A DNA stretch of 5,740 nucleotides. It comes from Robiginitomaculum sp. GTDB taxonomy: Bacteria > Pseudomonadota > Alphaproteobacteria > Caulobacterales > Maricaulaceae. Shown here piece by piece: positions 1 to 5,695 of this stretch. The stretch lies in contig JAKIUV010000116.1 in NCBI GenBank assembly GCA_021647375.1, positions 1-5,740 of the forward strand. Reading direction: 5' to 3'. Every line of letters begins with the position of its first letter. Position 1 is the stretch's first letter. Both the position numbers and the translations under genes were made by a program. Under the pieces are notes generated by a model that saw only the letters and a list, made by a program, of their open reading frames with translations, was not told the DNA's origin and made no database searches.

Positions 1-573
1 CACCACTTGCCAATCACTTCCGCCGATTTCAATGATGTCATTGTCCCGAATACGCTGAAAGCCGTTGGGCAGTTCGGAAATCGCTTTACCAAAACCGCCA
101 AACCGGGATTTGTAATTCTCTATTTGTTCGTCGGTGAAACCTGCGCGCCTGTAAAACTCTATGCCTTCTTTGGGCGCTGGGTTACCCGTATCCGCCGCCA
201 TCAAACGGCACAGAAAATATTCGCCCATAGTCATCAGCAAAGGCGCGCCGAATTTGCGGCACATCCACCCGGCTAGGCCAGCGTGGTCAGGGTGTAAATG
301 GGTGCAAATGACACGGTTAACATGGGCGCCGCCCATATTATCCGCAAACACACCCTCCCAGATGTCCATGGCTTCTTTCCAACCAAGACCGGTGTCGATC
401 ACAACAAATTCGTCGCCGTCACGCACGAAATACAAATTAATGTGGTCAAGCCCGGCCATGGGCAAAGTCATGCGTAGCCAAAAAACCCCGTCGGTAATTT
501 CTGTAACCACACCCGCTTCGGGCGCAGTATCGGTAAAAAAATCAAGCTTATATTTTGGTTTTTCTGAAATCAT
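1..573 (-). CDS. MBL-fold metallo-hydrolase, 3' end cut by window edge
   Basis: This is the N-terminal 191 codons of a metallo-beta-lactamase-fold hydrolase; the frame is open to the left edge, so the C-terminus is missing. Translation shows the family signature THLHPDHAG, giving the zinc ligands His92, His94, Asp96 and His97. It is preceded by the usual beta-strand IDTG at residues 59-62, and the surrounding alpha-beta pattern is intact. Members of this superfamily bind one or two metal ions and hydrolyse thioesters, lactones, phosphodiesters or similar bonds; which one applies here is not readable. No signal peptide is visible, so it is probably cytoplasmic. The start at 573 is supported by an in-frame TAG 9 nt upstream (585-583 on the minus strand), although the ribosome site is weak (TAGG). 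It lies 66 nt downstream of the TetR gene on the same strand, so it may be co-transcribed with and controlled by it. Fold assignment is secure; substrate is unknown. Confidence 0.9.
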   Translation of the reverse strand, partial: MISEKPKYKLDFFTDTAPEAGVVTEITDGVFWLRMTLPMAGLDHINLYFVRDGDEFVVIDTGLGWKEAMDIWEGVFADNMGGAHVNRVICTHLHPDHAGLAGWMCRKFGAPLLMTMGEYFLCRLMAADTGNPAPKEGIEFYRRAGFTDEQIENYKSRFGGFGKAISELPNGFQRIRDNDIIEIGGSDWQVV

Positions 574-639
574 GGGCGTAACCTATAGGAAATATCTGTG
601 CGGGCAACACCCCATAGAGGGCACATACACGCTATACAT

Positions 640-1239
640 TTATGATGCGACACCAACGCTCATTTGCTCAACAAAAGCATCAGCAATCATTTCTCCGCTG
701 AGCCGCCCACCCGGTTCATACCAAACATTGAGCCAGTTCAGCGCCCCCATAAAGAAAAACACCGTGACTTTAGGGTCAGATTTTTTAATGGACCCGTCCT
801 TCATACCGCCCTCGACAATGCGGGTCACCGCCCGTTCAATCTTGCCGCGCCGCGCTAAAACCGTGGCTTGAAACTCACCTTTCAAGCTATCCACATCAGC
901 CAGCAATGCCAGACCGTCGCGCGTCATAAGTGCGGCAAATGCCCCGTAAAGCAACTTAAGTTTCTCCAGCCCATTCTCTCCTTGCCCCCGTACCGATTTC
1001 ACGGCCTCGTCCATAGCCCCGTAAACCATGATATGACACTCATATAAAATTTCTTCCTTGGATTTAACGTAATAATACAGCGCCGCCTTGGACAGACCGA
1101 GAGATTTGGCGATGAGAACCATAGACGTATTGTGATAGCCACGCCGACGAAACGCCCCCGCAGCCGAGCGAATAACCGCAAGACGTTTAGCCGCATATTG
1201 CACTTCGCGGTTAAATGGTTGGTCGATATTAGTGGTCAT
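640..1239 (-). CDS. TetR/AcrR-family transcriptional repressor
   Basis: A 199-residue DNA-binding regulator, the normal length for the family. The N-terminal helix-turn-helix domain covers about residues 18-65. Its signature runs from the first helix (AAGAFRRRGYHNTSM) through IAKSLGLSKAALYYYVKSKEEIL; the recognition helix is around residues 49-57. The C-terminal ligand and dimer domain ends with NWLNVWYEPGGRLSGEMIADAF at about 168-189. That pattern is seen in TetR proteins of the KstR2/fatty-acid type, which respond to acyl-CoA thioesters; applying this here is inference. The start is well supported by AGGAGG at 1247-1252, 7 nt before the ATG. It sits between the monooxygenase and MBL-hydrolase genes on the same strand and probably controls one or both, and itself. 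A candidate operator lies just upstream (1273-1284). Confidence 0.93.
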   Translation of the reverse strand: MTTNIDQPFNREVQYAAKRLAVIRSAAGAFRRRGYHNTSMVLIAKSLGLSKAALYYYVKSKEEILYECHIMVYGAMDEAVKSVRGQGENGLEKLKLLYGAFAALMTRDGLALLADVDSLKGEFQATVLARRGKIERAVTRIVEGGMKDGSIKKSDPKVTVFFFMGALNWLNVWYEPGGRLSGEMIADAFVEQMSVGVAS

Positions 1240-1246
1240 AAACCAT

Positions 1247-1252
1247 CCTCCT
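1247..1252 (-). promoter_or_regulatory. Strong ribosome binding site of the TetR gene
   Basis: AGGAGG on the minus strand, 7 nt before the ATG at 1239. It fixes the start of the regulator and is the best Shine-Dalgarno match in the window. Confidence 0.8.
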
Positions 1253-1272
1253 AGTCACAGGGTAACTTATTC

Positions 1273-1284
1273 GACCTGAAAGTC
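1273..1284. promoter_or_regulatory. Candidate TetR operator (imperfect inverted repeat)
   Basis: The 12-nt stretch GACCTGAAAGTC is an imperfect palindrome with GAC/GTC outer arms and 8 of 12 symmetric positions. It lies in the 63-nt gap upstream of the TetR gene, 34 nt before its start codon. On the minus strand TTGACT (1286-1281) overlaps it and could be a -35 element, though I see no convincing -10 at the right distance. Autoregulating TetR proteins commonly bind such sites. The symmetry is weak, so this is only a candidate. Confidence 0.3.
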
Positions 1285-1302
1285 AATCTCTAGCAATATT
1301 GC

Positions 1303-2757
1303 CTAACCCCGAACATCATACTCCGCCATATCCAGACGCCCCATCATGTTTTTGTATGTGTAGACCGGATAGGGCCACAGGGTTGGAATATCGCCGTCTT
1401 TTGTTTTGTACCAACTTTGGCAACTGGTCGCCCAGATGGAAGTTTTTAGTTTGGCTTGTATTTTGTCGTTATAGGCTTTGACGGCGTCTGGCTTGACCGT
1501 AAAATATTGTCCGTCCGGAACGGCTTGCATCAGCTTGACCATATAAGGGATTTGCGCTTCGATCATCAAAATCATCGAGGCATGACCAAGTCCCGTATTA
1601 GGCCCGAGCAGGAAAAATGCATTGGGCATTTTGGGTATTATCAAGCCTTTATGAGCTTTCGGATTCTTGCGCCACTTTGCCAATTTCGCGCCGCCCACGC
1701 CCGTTAAATCCAGATGCGGCAAAAATTCCGTCGCTTGAAACCCGGTGGCGTAGGCGATGATGTCAACGGCAATTTCGCGGCCACTTTCGAGTAATACACC
1801 AACCTTGCTAATCCGCGCAATTCCGTCTGTGACCAGTTCTACATTGTCCCGATTGATAGTGTCATAATAATCGTCCGATAGCAAAACCCGCTTGCATCCT
1901 ATGGGATAATCAGGGGTGAGTTTTGCCCGCAATTCCGGGTCTTTGATTTTGCGCTTGCGTAGCCGGTTCGCCATACCGCCGACATATTTATGGATCAGGC
2001 CTTGGCCTTTAAAGACCCGGTAAAACATCAATTCAAGATATAAATACATGGCTAGCCGGGTCAGCTTCATCGCACCGGGCAGGCGGGCGAACATGGTTTT
2101 TTCAAACTTGCTATAGGCTCTATCGGCGCGCGGAATGACCCAGTTGGGCGTGCGTTGAAATATGGAAACTTCGCTGCATGTTTTTGCCACCACAGGCGCG
2201 ATTTGCACCGTGCTTGCGGCACTACCGATGATGGCGATGCGCTTACCCTCTAAATCGACGCTTTTATCCCAACTGGCGGAATGGAATTGTGCGCCTTTAA
2301 AATCGTCCATGCCGTCAATATCCGGCAGTTTTGGCGTGCCAAGAATTGCCACACTGGCGATGAGAAACCGCGCCGTGATAATATCACCGTCTTTGGTTTT
2401 CGCATGCCAGAGCGCTGTGTCTTCGTCAAATTCAGCAGACATGATTTCCGTGTGCGGGCGGATATGTTTGCTGAGACCAAAGTTTTCTACCACGTCTTCT
2501 ACATATTCCCTGATTTCATCAGACGGAGAGAATCTGCGGCTCCAATTTGGGTTGAGTGCGAAGGAATATGAATAAAGATGCGACGGCACATCACAGGCGG
2601 CACCCGGATAAACATTGTCGTACCATGTGCCGCTGAGACCGCCAGTTTTCTCGGCGATGGTAAAATCAGAAATCCCGGCTTCCTTTAATTTTATCGCCGC
2701 CGCGATTCCGGCAAAACCTGCCCCGATAATCAGAGCCGTTAGTGGTGTATCAGACAT
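1303..2757 (-). CDS. Type I Baeyer-Villiger-like flavin monooxygenase
   Basis: A 484-residue FAD- and NADPH-dependent monooxygenase. Enzymes of this group use O2 to insert oxygen next to a ketone carbonyl, giving an ester or lactone; some oxidise N or S instead. The FAD Rossmann motif GAGFAG is at residues 12-17, followed by the typical GGLSGTWYDNVYPGAACDVPSH block (39-60). The Baeyer-Villiger fingerprint FxGxxxHxxxWD is at 153-164 (Phe153, Gly155, His159, Trp163, Asp164). The second nucleotide motif is IIGSAAST (176-183), then QRTPNWVIPR (201-210), GCKRVLLSDDYY (287-298) and the ATG-type motif AYATGF (335-340). It is shorter than cyclohexanone-monooxygenase-type enzymes (about 540), as are many soluble relatives. 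I chose ATG 2757 over the upstream in-frame ATGs at 2772 and 2763 because GAGGGG (2765-2770) lies 7 nt before it. It overlaps the protease gene by 8 nt. The substrate is not identifiable. Confidence 0.92.
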   Translation of the reverse strand: MSDTPLTALIIGAGFAGIAAAIKLKEAGISDFTIAEKTGGLSGTWYDNVYPGAACDVPSHLYSYSFALNPNWSRRFSPSDEIREYVEDVVENFGLSKHIRPHTEIMSAEFDEDTALWHAKTKDGDIITARFLIASVAILGTPKLPDIDGMDDFKGAQFHSASWDKSVDLEGKRIAIIGSAASTVQIAPVVAKTCSEVSIFQRTPNWVIPRADRAYSKFEKTMFARLPGAMKLTRLAMYLYLELMFYRVFKGQGLIHKYVGGMANRLRKRKIKDPELRAKLTPDYPIGCKRVLLSDDYYDTINRDNVELVTDGIARISKVGVLLESGREIAVDIIAYATGFQATEFLPHLDLTGVGGAKLAKWRKNPKAHKGLIIPKMPNAFFLLGPNTGLGHASMILMIEAQIPYMVKLMQAVPDGQYFTVKPDAVKAYNDKIQAKLKTSIWATSCQSWYKTKDGDIPTLWPYPVYTYKNMMGRLDMAEYDVRG

Positions 2758-3400
2758 AATCATTCCCCTCATTTAAAGCCTGCCAAACACTGGCCAAAGA
2801 AATAAAATCAAAGCTTTCGTCCGGATCACGATCATTATTAAGATCCGCTGGTGAATTACGCGTGATCAAAATACCAATAGGCTCGCCTGTCTGCGCGTCC
2901 AAAACCGGGCCGCCGCTCATACCTGTGACCACCGGTTCGTCCGGTTCTATAATCCGCGCTATCCATGCGCCCGGTGCGTTTGGGCGTTGCATATATACCT
3001 TAGCGATTCGGGTCGCTCCGTGGGCAGACCCAGCCGGATACCCCCGACACACAACATTTTGTCCCTGAGTAGGGTCAGGCGGACTAGCGCTCGGTAATTG
3101 ACAACCAATCATCGCAGCATCCAAACTGCCAAAAGCAGTCTTTGGCCAACTGGTTACGGCTCCGCGCGTAAAGGGCGGAAGTTTGCCTTGACTATCGTTC
3201 AGTACATGCCCCGCCGTTATATAGCCGTCCCAATGTGCGAAAAAACTGGCATATGTTTGAAACCCTTTTTCATTATAAAAATGCCGCCGTACCCGGTCGG
3301 TGGCAACGGGCATGGGCGCAACGGGAATGTCCTTAAACTTGTCATTAGGCACAACAGGTTTAATTTTTCTACGGCGAAACGGGAACAGAGAAAACGGCAT
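2750..3400 (-). CDS. Trypsin-like serine protease (S1/PA fold), cytoplasmic-looking
   Basis: A 216-residue protein with the catalytic triad of chymotrypsin-like proteases. The histidine is in GYITAGHVL (His65), the aspartate in GSLDAAMIG (Asp94) and the nucleophile in TGMSGGPVLD (Ser162, the GxSGGP box). The closing strands follow (PIGILI). The core is compact and there is no PDZ domain, unlike DegP/HtrA proteins. The N-terminus (MPFSLFPFRRRKIKPVVP) is basic and lacks a hydrophobic signal-peptide core, so export is not indicated. The start is fixed: an in-frame TGA sits 6 nt upstream (3407-3409), the next internal Met is residue 30, and GAGG at 3405-3408 serves as a slightly close ribosome site. 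Its stop codon overlaps the start of the monooxygenase gene, so the two are probably translationally coupled. Role and target are unknown; it could act as a trypsin-like peptidase or bind peptides without cleaving them. Confidence 0.88.
   Translation of the reverse strand: MPFSLFPFRRRKIKPVVPNDKFKDIPVAPMPVATDRVRRHFYNEKGFQTYASFFAHWDGYITAGHVLNDSQGKLPPFTRGAVTSWPKTAFGSLDAAMIGCQLPSASPPDPTQGQNVVCRGYPAGSAHGATRIAKVYMQRPNAPGAWIARIIEPDEPVVTGMSGGPVLDAQTGEPIGILITRNSPADLNNDRDPDESFDFISLASVWQALNEGNDYV
2765..2770 (-). promoter_or_regulatory. Ribosome binding site inside the protease gene
   Basis: GAGGGG on the minus strand, within the last codons of the protease gene, 7 nt before the monooxygenase ATG at 2757. 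It decides between three nearby in-frame ATGs and points to coupled translation of the two genes. Confidence 0.65.
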
Positions 3401-3471
3401 GGTACCTCATCAGTTTTTGTATTTGGCTTTCCTCTCTAGTCCATGCTAGGCACGCAAGAAAGGGATAAATT
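3401..3471. promoter_or_regulatory. Divergent intergenic region (protease / thioredoxin-like gene)
   Basis: This 71-nt gap separates divergently transcribed genes and must hold promoters for both sides unless they start further away. For the plus strand, TTGGCT (3423-3428) and CTAGGC (3446-3451) are 17 nt apart and could be a weak -35/-10 pair. AAAGGG, 7 nt before ATG 3472, is a good ribosome site. For the minus strand I see only a poor TGGACT/TACAAA pair. The assignment of elements is tentative. Confidence 0.35.
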
Positions 3472-3996
3472 ATGCGTAAGATTTTCATAACCGTCGCCAC
3501 AACGTTGCTGTTTAGCGGATGTGCCCATGCTCAAGATAACCATTCAACAAAACAAATGAATGACAAGCCACATGTTCAGGTGCATCCTGAATACAAACCT
3601 TATAATGCCGATGCTCATTCTATGGTCGATATTGATAAAGCCTTTGCACGGGCAAAGATGCGCGGCACTAAAGTCATGGTAGTGATGGGTGCGAATTGGT
3701 GCCATGATAGTCGCGGCCTTGCGGCACGTTTTGATAGGCCGGAGTTTCAAACCCTGATTACGCAAAATTATGAGCTGGTTTATGTAAGCACTGGTGCCGC
3801 TCAAGGTCAAAAAGATCAAAACCGGGACGTGTCAAAGCGCTTCGGAGTAGATGCAATAGTCGGCACGCCCACAGTCTTTATCGCCGAGCCAGACGGCACG
3901 GTCTTAAACGCTGACAGCGCAGGATATTGGCGCAGAGCAGACGGCATTCCGATCGATATGAGTTATGCTTATTTCCATATGTACGCAAAAAAATGA
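3472..3996 (+). CDS. Exported thioredoxin-fold protein with CxxS active site (probable lipoprotein)
   Basis: A 174-residue thioredoxin-like protein. Residues 1-16 form a signal peptide (basic MRK, hydrophobic core) followed by FSGC, a near-lipobox with Cys17 as the possible lipidated residue. The AHA at 18-20 could alternatively be a signal peptidase I site. Either way it acts outside the cytoplasm. The thioredoxin domain covers about 50-172. The active site reads GANWCHDSRG (73-82), so Cys77 stands alone and Ser80 replaces the second cysteine of CxxC. The cis-proline loop is VGTPTVFI (130-137, Pro133). A CxxS site cannot do ordinary dithiol oxidoreduction and suggests monothiol chemistry, a chaperone-like role or mixed-disulfide trapping; this is inferred. 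It lies 35 nt upstream of the membrane-protein gene and may share its transcript. A ribosome site AAAGGG precedes the ATG by 7 nt. Confidence 0.85.
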   Translation: MRKIFITVATTLLFSGCAHAQDNHSTKQMNDKPHVQVHPEYKPYNADAHSMVDIDKAFARAKMRGTKVMVVMGANWCHDSRGLAARFDRPEFQTLITQNYELVYVSTGAAQGQKDQNRDVSKRFGVDAIVGTPTVFIAEPDGTVLNADSAGYWRRADGIPIDMSYAYFHMYAKK

Positions 3997-4031
3997 AAGC
4001 CATAAATTTAAATTTTCAATAGAGAGCCATT

Positions 4032-4697
4032 ATGTTCATAGGTCATTACGCGCCTGCAGTACTTGCTACGGGAATGGCCGCTGGCACGGGGCGGCTTAAA
4101 CTATGGCAGGCCTTCGTCGGCGCGCAATTGGTTGATTATGTTTGGGCTGGGCTGATTATGGCGGGCGTGGAAAAGGGCCGCGTCACACCTGGGTTTACCG
4201 AAGCCAGCGCACTTGACCTCTACCACATGCCCTACACCCATTCTCTTGGCATGGCGGTTGTCTGGGCAGTCGTTGCGGCAGTGATTTTCGGGCTTGTTTT
4301 TAGAAAGCAAGCCAAAGCCGGAGCCGTAATCTTTGGCCTAGTTGTTTTATCGCACTGGTTCATGGATCTCATTGTACATGTGCCGGACTTACCTTTGTGG
4401 TTCGGTACGGATAAATATGGGTTTGGATTGTGGAATAACCGCATGCTAAGCTTCCCGTTGGAAGTCGGCATCTTCGTCCTTGCCATGCTGTATTATCTCA
4501 AAAACACCAAACCTAAAGGAAAGGCAGGCCGTATCTGGCCCATTGTCCTCATAGGCTTGATGGTAACCATCCAGTTTATAGGTAATTTCGGCGCACCGCC
4601 AAATTCCATGAAAGAAGTCGGTATAACCGCGTGGATACTCTACACCCTATTCGCCAGCTTGGCATTTATGGTGGACAGGACGCGTACCGCTCAATAG
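4032..4697 (+). CDS. Multi-spanning membrane protein, YdjM-like predicted metal-dependent hydrolase
   Basis: A 221-residue integral membrane protein with about six to seven hydrophobic segments (roughly residues 6-20, 24-46, 71-90, 96-116, 142-157, 168-186 and 198-215). Polar residues conserved in style cluster at membrane edges: His5 (GHYAP), Asp35 (LVDYVW), Asp62, His65 and His70 (LDLYHMPYTHSL), and His108, Asp112, His116 and Asp119 (LSHWFMDLIVHVPDLPL). The THSL and SHWxxD pattern resembles the YdjM/PF04307 group of predicted membrane-bound metal-dependent hydrolases, suggesting a metal site in the membrane. Similarity is by motif only and the reaction is unknown. The ribosome site is a weak GAGAG 5 nt before the ATG. 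It follows the thioredoxin-like gene by 35 nt on the same strand, and its stop lies 2 nt from the stop of the convergent DJ-1-family gene. Confidence 0.75.
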   Translation: MFIGHYAPAVLATGMAAGTGRLKLWQAFVGAQLVDYVWAGLIMAGVEKGRVTPGFTEASALDLYHMPYTHSLGMAVVWAVVAAVIFGLVFRKQAKAGAVIFGLVVLSHWFMDLIVHVPDLPLWFGTDKYGFGLWNNRMLSFPLEVGIFVLAMLYYLKNTKPKGKAGRIWPIVLIGLMVTIQFIGNFGAPPNSMKEVGITAWILYTLFASLAFMVDRTRTAQ

Positions 4698-4699
4698 CT

Positions 4700-5452
4700 T
4701 TATAGTGCCCGCAGCATGGAAGCAAACCCGTGAGCCAGTTTATAAACATCACCAGGCCAACGGGCTGATATTAGGTTCCGGTCTGTGACGATAAAACCTT
4801 TGTTCGGATTTTTAGCTGTTCCAAAAGCAGGGTATATGGAGCCGGGTTTGAAATCTTTGGCCGAAGCAAGAACCGCACTGACCTCGTCTTGCACGCTAGT
4901 GGGATAAGTCCGGTAATGGGTTCCCATAGTTTTCTTCGTCATTTTATAGGCGATATTTTCTTGGAAATTGTTGAGGCCTGTGACTTGGTAGCCGTGTAAT
5001 ATAGATTGGCCATCTTCGTCTTTGCTACGCGCCAACGCCAACACGCCGTGGCAAATACTGGCGACGGGGGCTTTGCGCGCGAAGAAATTGCGGCACACGG
5101 CAAACACATGCTCTGATTCCAGATAGGGCTTCATACCCGGCGCATGACCGCCCGGCAACACCAAGGCATCAAAGTCGTCTGGGTTTACGTCCTGCCAAGC
5201 CAACGGATTTTGGAAATTTTCGTGTTTTTCCATCAACCTATAAATGTCTGCATTCTCGGGTTTGGCCGCTAGTGATTTCAACATCCCGTCCAGCCCTTTG
5301 CCGCTAAGGGTAGTCTGGTCGCAGCTTGCTTGGTTGCCGTCGCCCGTCGCAAAAAACACTTCGTGCCCCGCTTGACTAAGCACATGCCAAGGTACAGCGG
5401 CTTCGGTTGGGTCAAATTCCGCATTGGGCAGGAGCATCAAAATTTTTGCCAT
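4700..5452 (-). CDS. DJ-1/PfpI-family protein (class I glutamine amidotransferase-like)
   Basis: A 250-residue protein of the DJ-1/ThiJ/PfpI superfamily, whose members include glyoxalases, deglycase-like and stress proteins and some peptidases. The nucleophile elbow is ASICHGVLALAR, with Cys134 followed by His135. The conserved acidic partner near the N-terminus is Glu17 (DPTEAAVPWHVL). The LPGGHAPGM loop (99-107) is the family glycine-rich turn. The length and the extra segment at about 55-92 fit the larger Hsp31-like members better than the roughly 190-residue DJ-1/PfpI core. No signal peptide is seen, so it is cytoplasmic. The start is bounded by an in-frame TAG 15 nt upstream (5468-5470); its ribosome site is weak (AAGAG). 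It stands alone on its strand, convergent with the membrane-protein gene. Glyoxalase III-type activity is possible but unproven. Confidence 0.88.
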   Translation of the reverse strand: MAKILMLLPNAEFDPTEAAVPWHVLSQAGHEVFFATGDGNQASCDQTTLSGKGLDGMLKSLAAKPENADIYRLMEKHENFQNPLAWQDVNPDDFDALVLPGGHAPGMKPYLESEHVFAVCRNFFARKAPVASICHGVLALARSKDEDGQSILHGYQVTGLNNFQENIAYKMTKKTMGTHYRTYPTSVQDEVSAVLASAKDFKPGSIYPAFGTAKNPNKGFIVTDRNLISARWPGDVYKLAHGFASMLRAL

Positions 5453-5615
5453 AGTTTCTCTTTTATACTAATCGGTTGACCCACAACGGCCCGCTAACCT
5501 GTGCGTAAATATATGGTAGTGTACTCATAAACTCGTATTCTCTAGCCCGTTCCGGCTTAGCCGCGTTTTATTGCTAGCATATATCAGGTTTTTTGGAAAC
5601 CATTGATTAGGTTTG
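5453..5615. other. Non-coding stretch upstream of the DJ-1-family gene
   Basis: I find no gene here. On the minus strand TATAAA at 5462-5467 resembles a -10 box close to the DJ-1-family ATG, but no -35 is convincing at the proper distance. A TGCTAGCA palindrome sits at 5572-5579, and a short 5-bp hairpin (GGTTT/AAACC, 5587-5601) has no T-tract that would make it a terminator. The region probably holds the promoter of the minus-strand gene and the site where the neighbouring insertion sequence entered. Confidence 0.35.
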
Positions 5616-5621
5616 TGTAGC

Positions 5622-5671
5622 TAGCACTCTAATTGTCCGTTTTATGTAGCACTTCATTTGTCCGGTTTATG
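5622..5671 (+). repeat. Two tandem 25-nt direct repeats
   Basis: Unit 1 is 5622-5646 and unit 2 is 5647-5671, joined with no spacer. Both begin TAGCACT, share TTGTCCG in the middle and end TTTATG. They match at 21 of 25 positions; the differences are at unit positions 8, 9, 11 and 19. The likely role is as transposase-binding sites at the IS end. Confidence 0.75.
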
Positions 5672-5695
5672 GATTTCTTCTTTTGGGAGTTTTTC

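Noticed and set aside
574..639. Promoter or hairpin in the gap between the TetR and MBL genes
   Set aside because: I found only scattered short complementarity (for example GGGC near 603 with GCCC on the other strand) and no -35/-10 pair, so co-transcription is the simpler reading.
161..871. Long plus-strand open frame of 236 codons over the MBL and TetR genes
   Set aside because: It lies antisense to two genes with clear family motifs, spans their boundary and its translation shows no recognisable domain.
2162..2575. Plus-strand open frame inside the monooxygenase gene
   Set aside because: It is antisense to the FAD-binding half of a well-supported enzyme and has no ribosome site or recognisable product.
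3098..3439. Plus-strand open frame over the protease gene
   Set aside because: It is antisense to the triad-bearing protease and the peptide is low in recognisable structure.
4232..4486. Minus-strand open frame inside the membrane-protein gene
   Set aside because: It is a shadow of a hydrophobic coding region, with no start signal of its own.
4695..4702. Bidirectional terminator between the convergent genes
   Set aside because: The stops are 2 nt apart and I see no stable hairpin with flanking T and A runs around them.
5475..5480. TTGACC as a plus-strand -35 element for the IS gene
   Set aside because: At 17 nt downstream the sequence is CTGTGC, not a -10; the nearest A/T-rich hexamer is too far.
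5587..5601. Short hairpin GGTTT/AAACC as a terminator
   Set aside because: The stem is only 5 bp with little GC and no T-tract follows on either strand.
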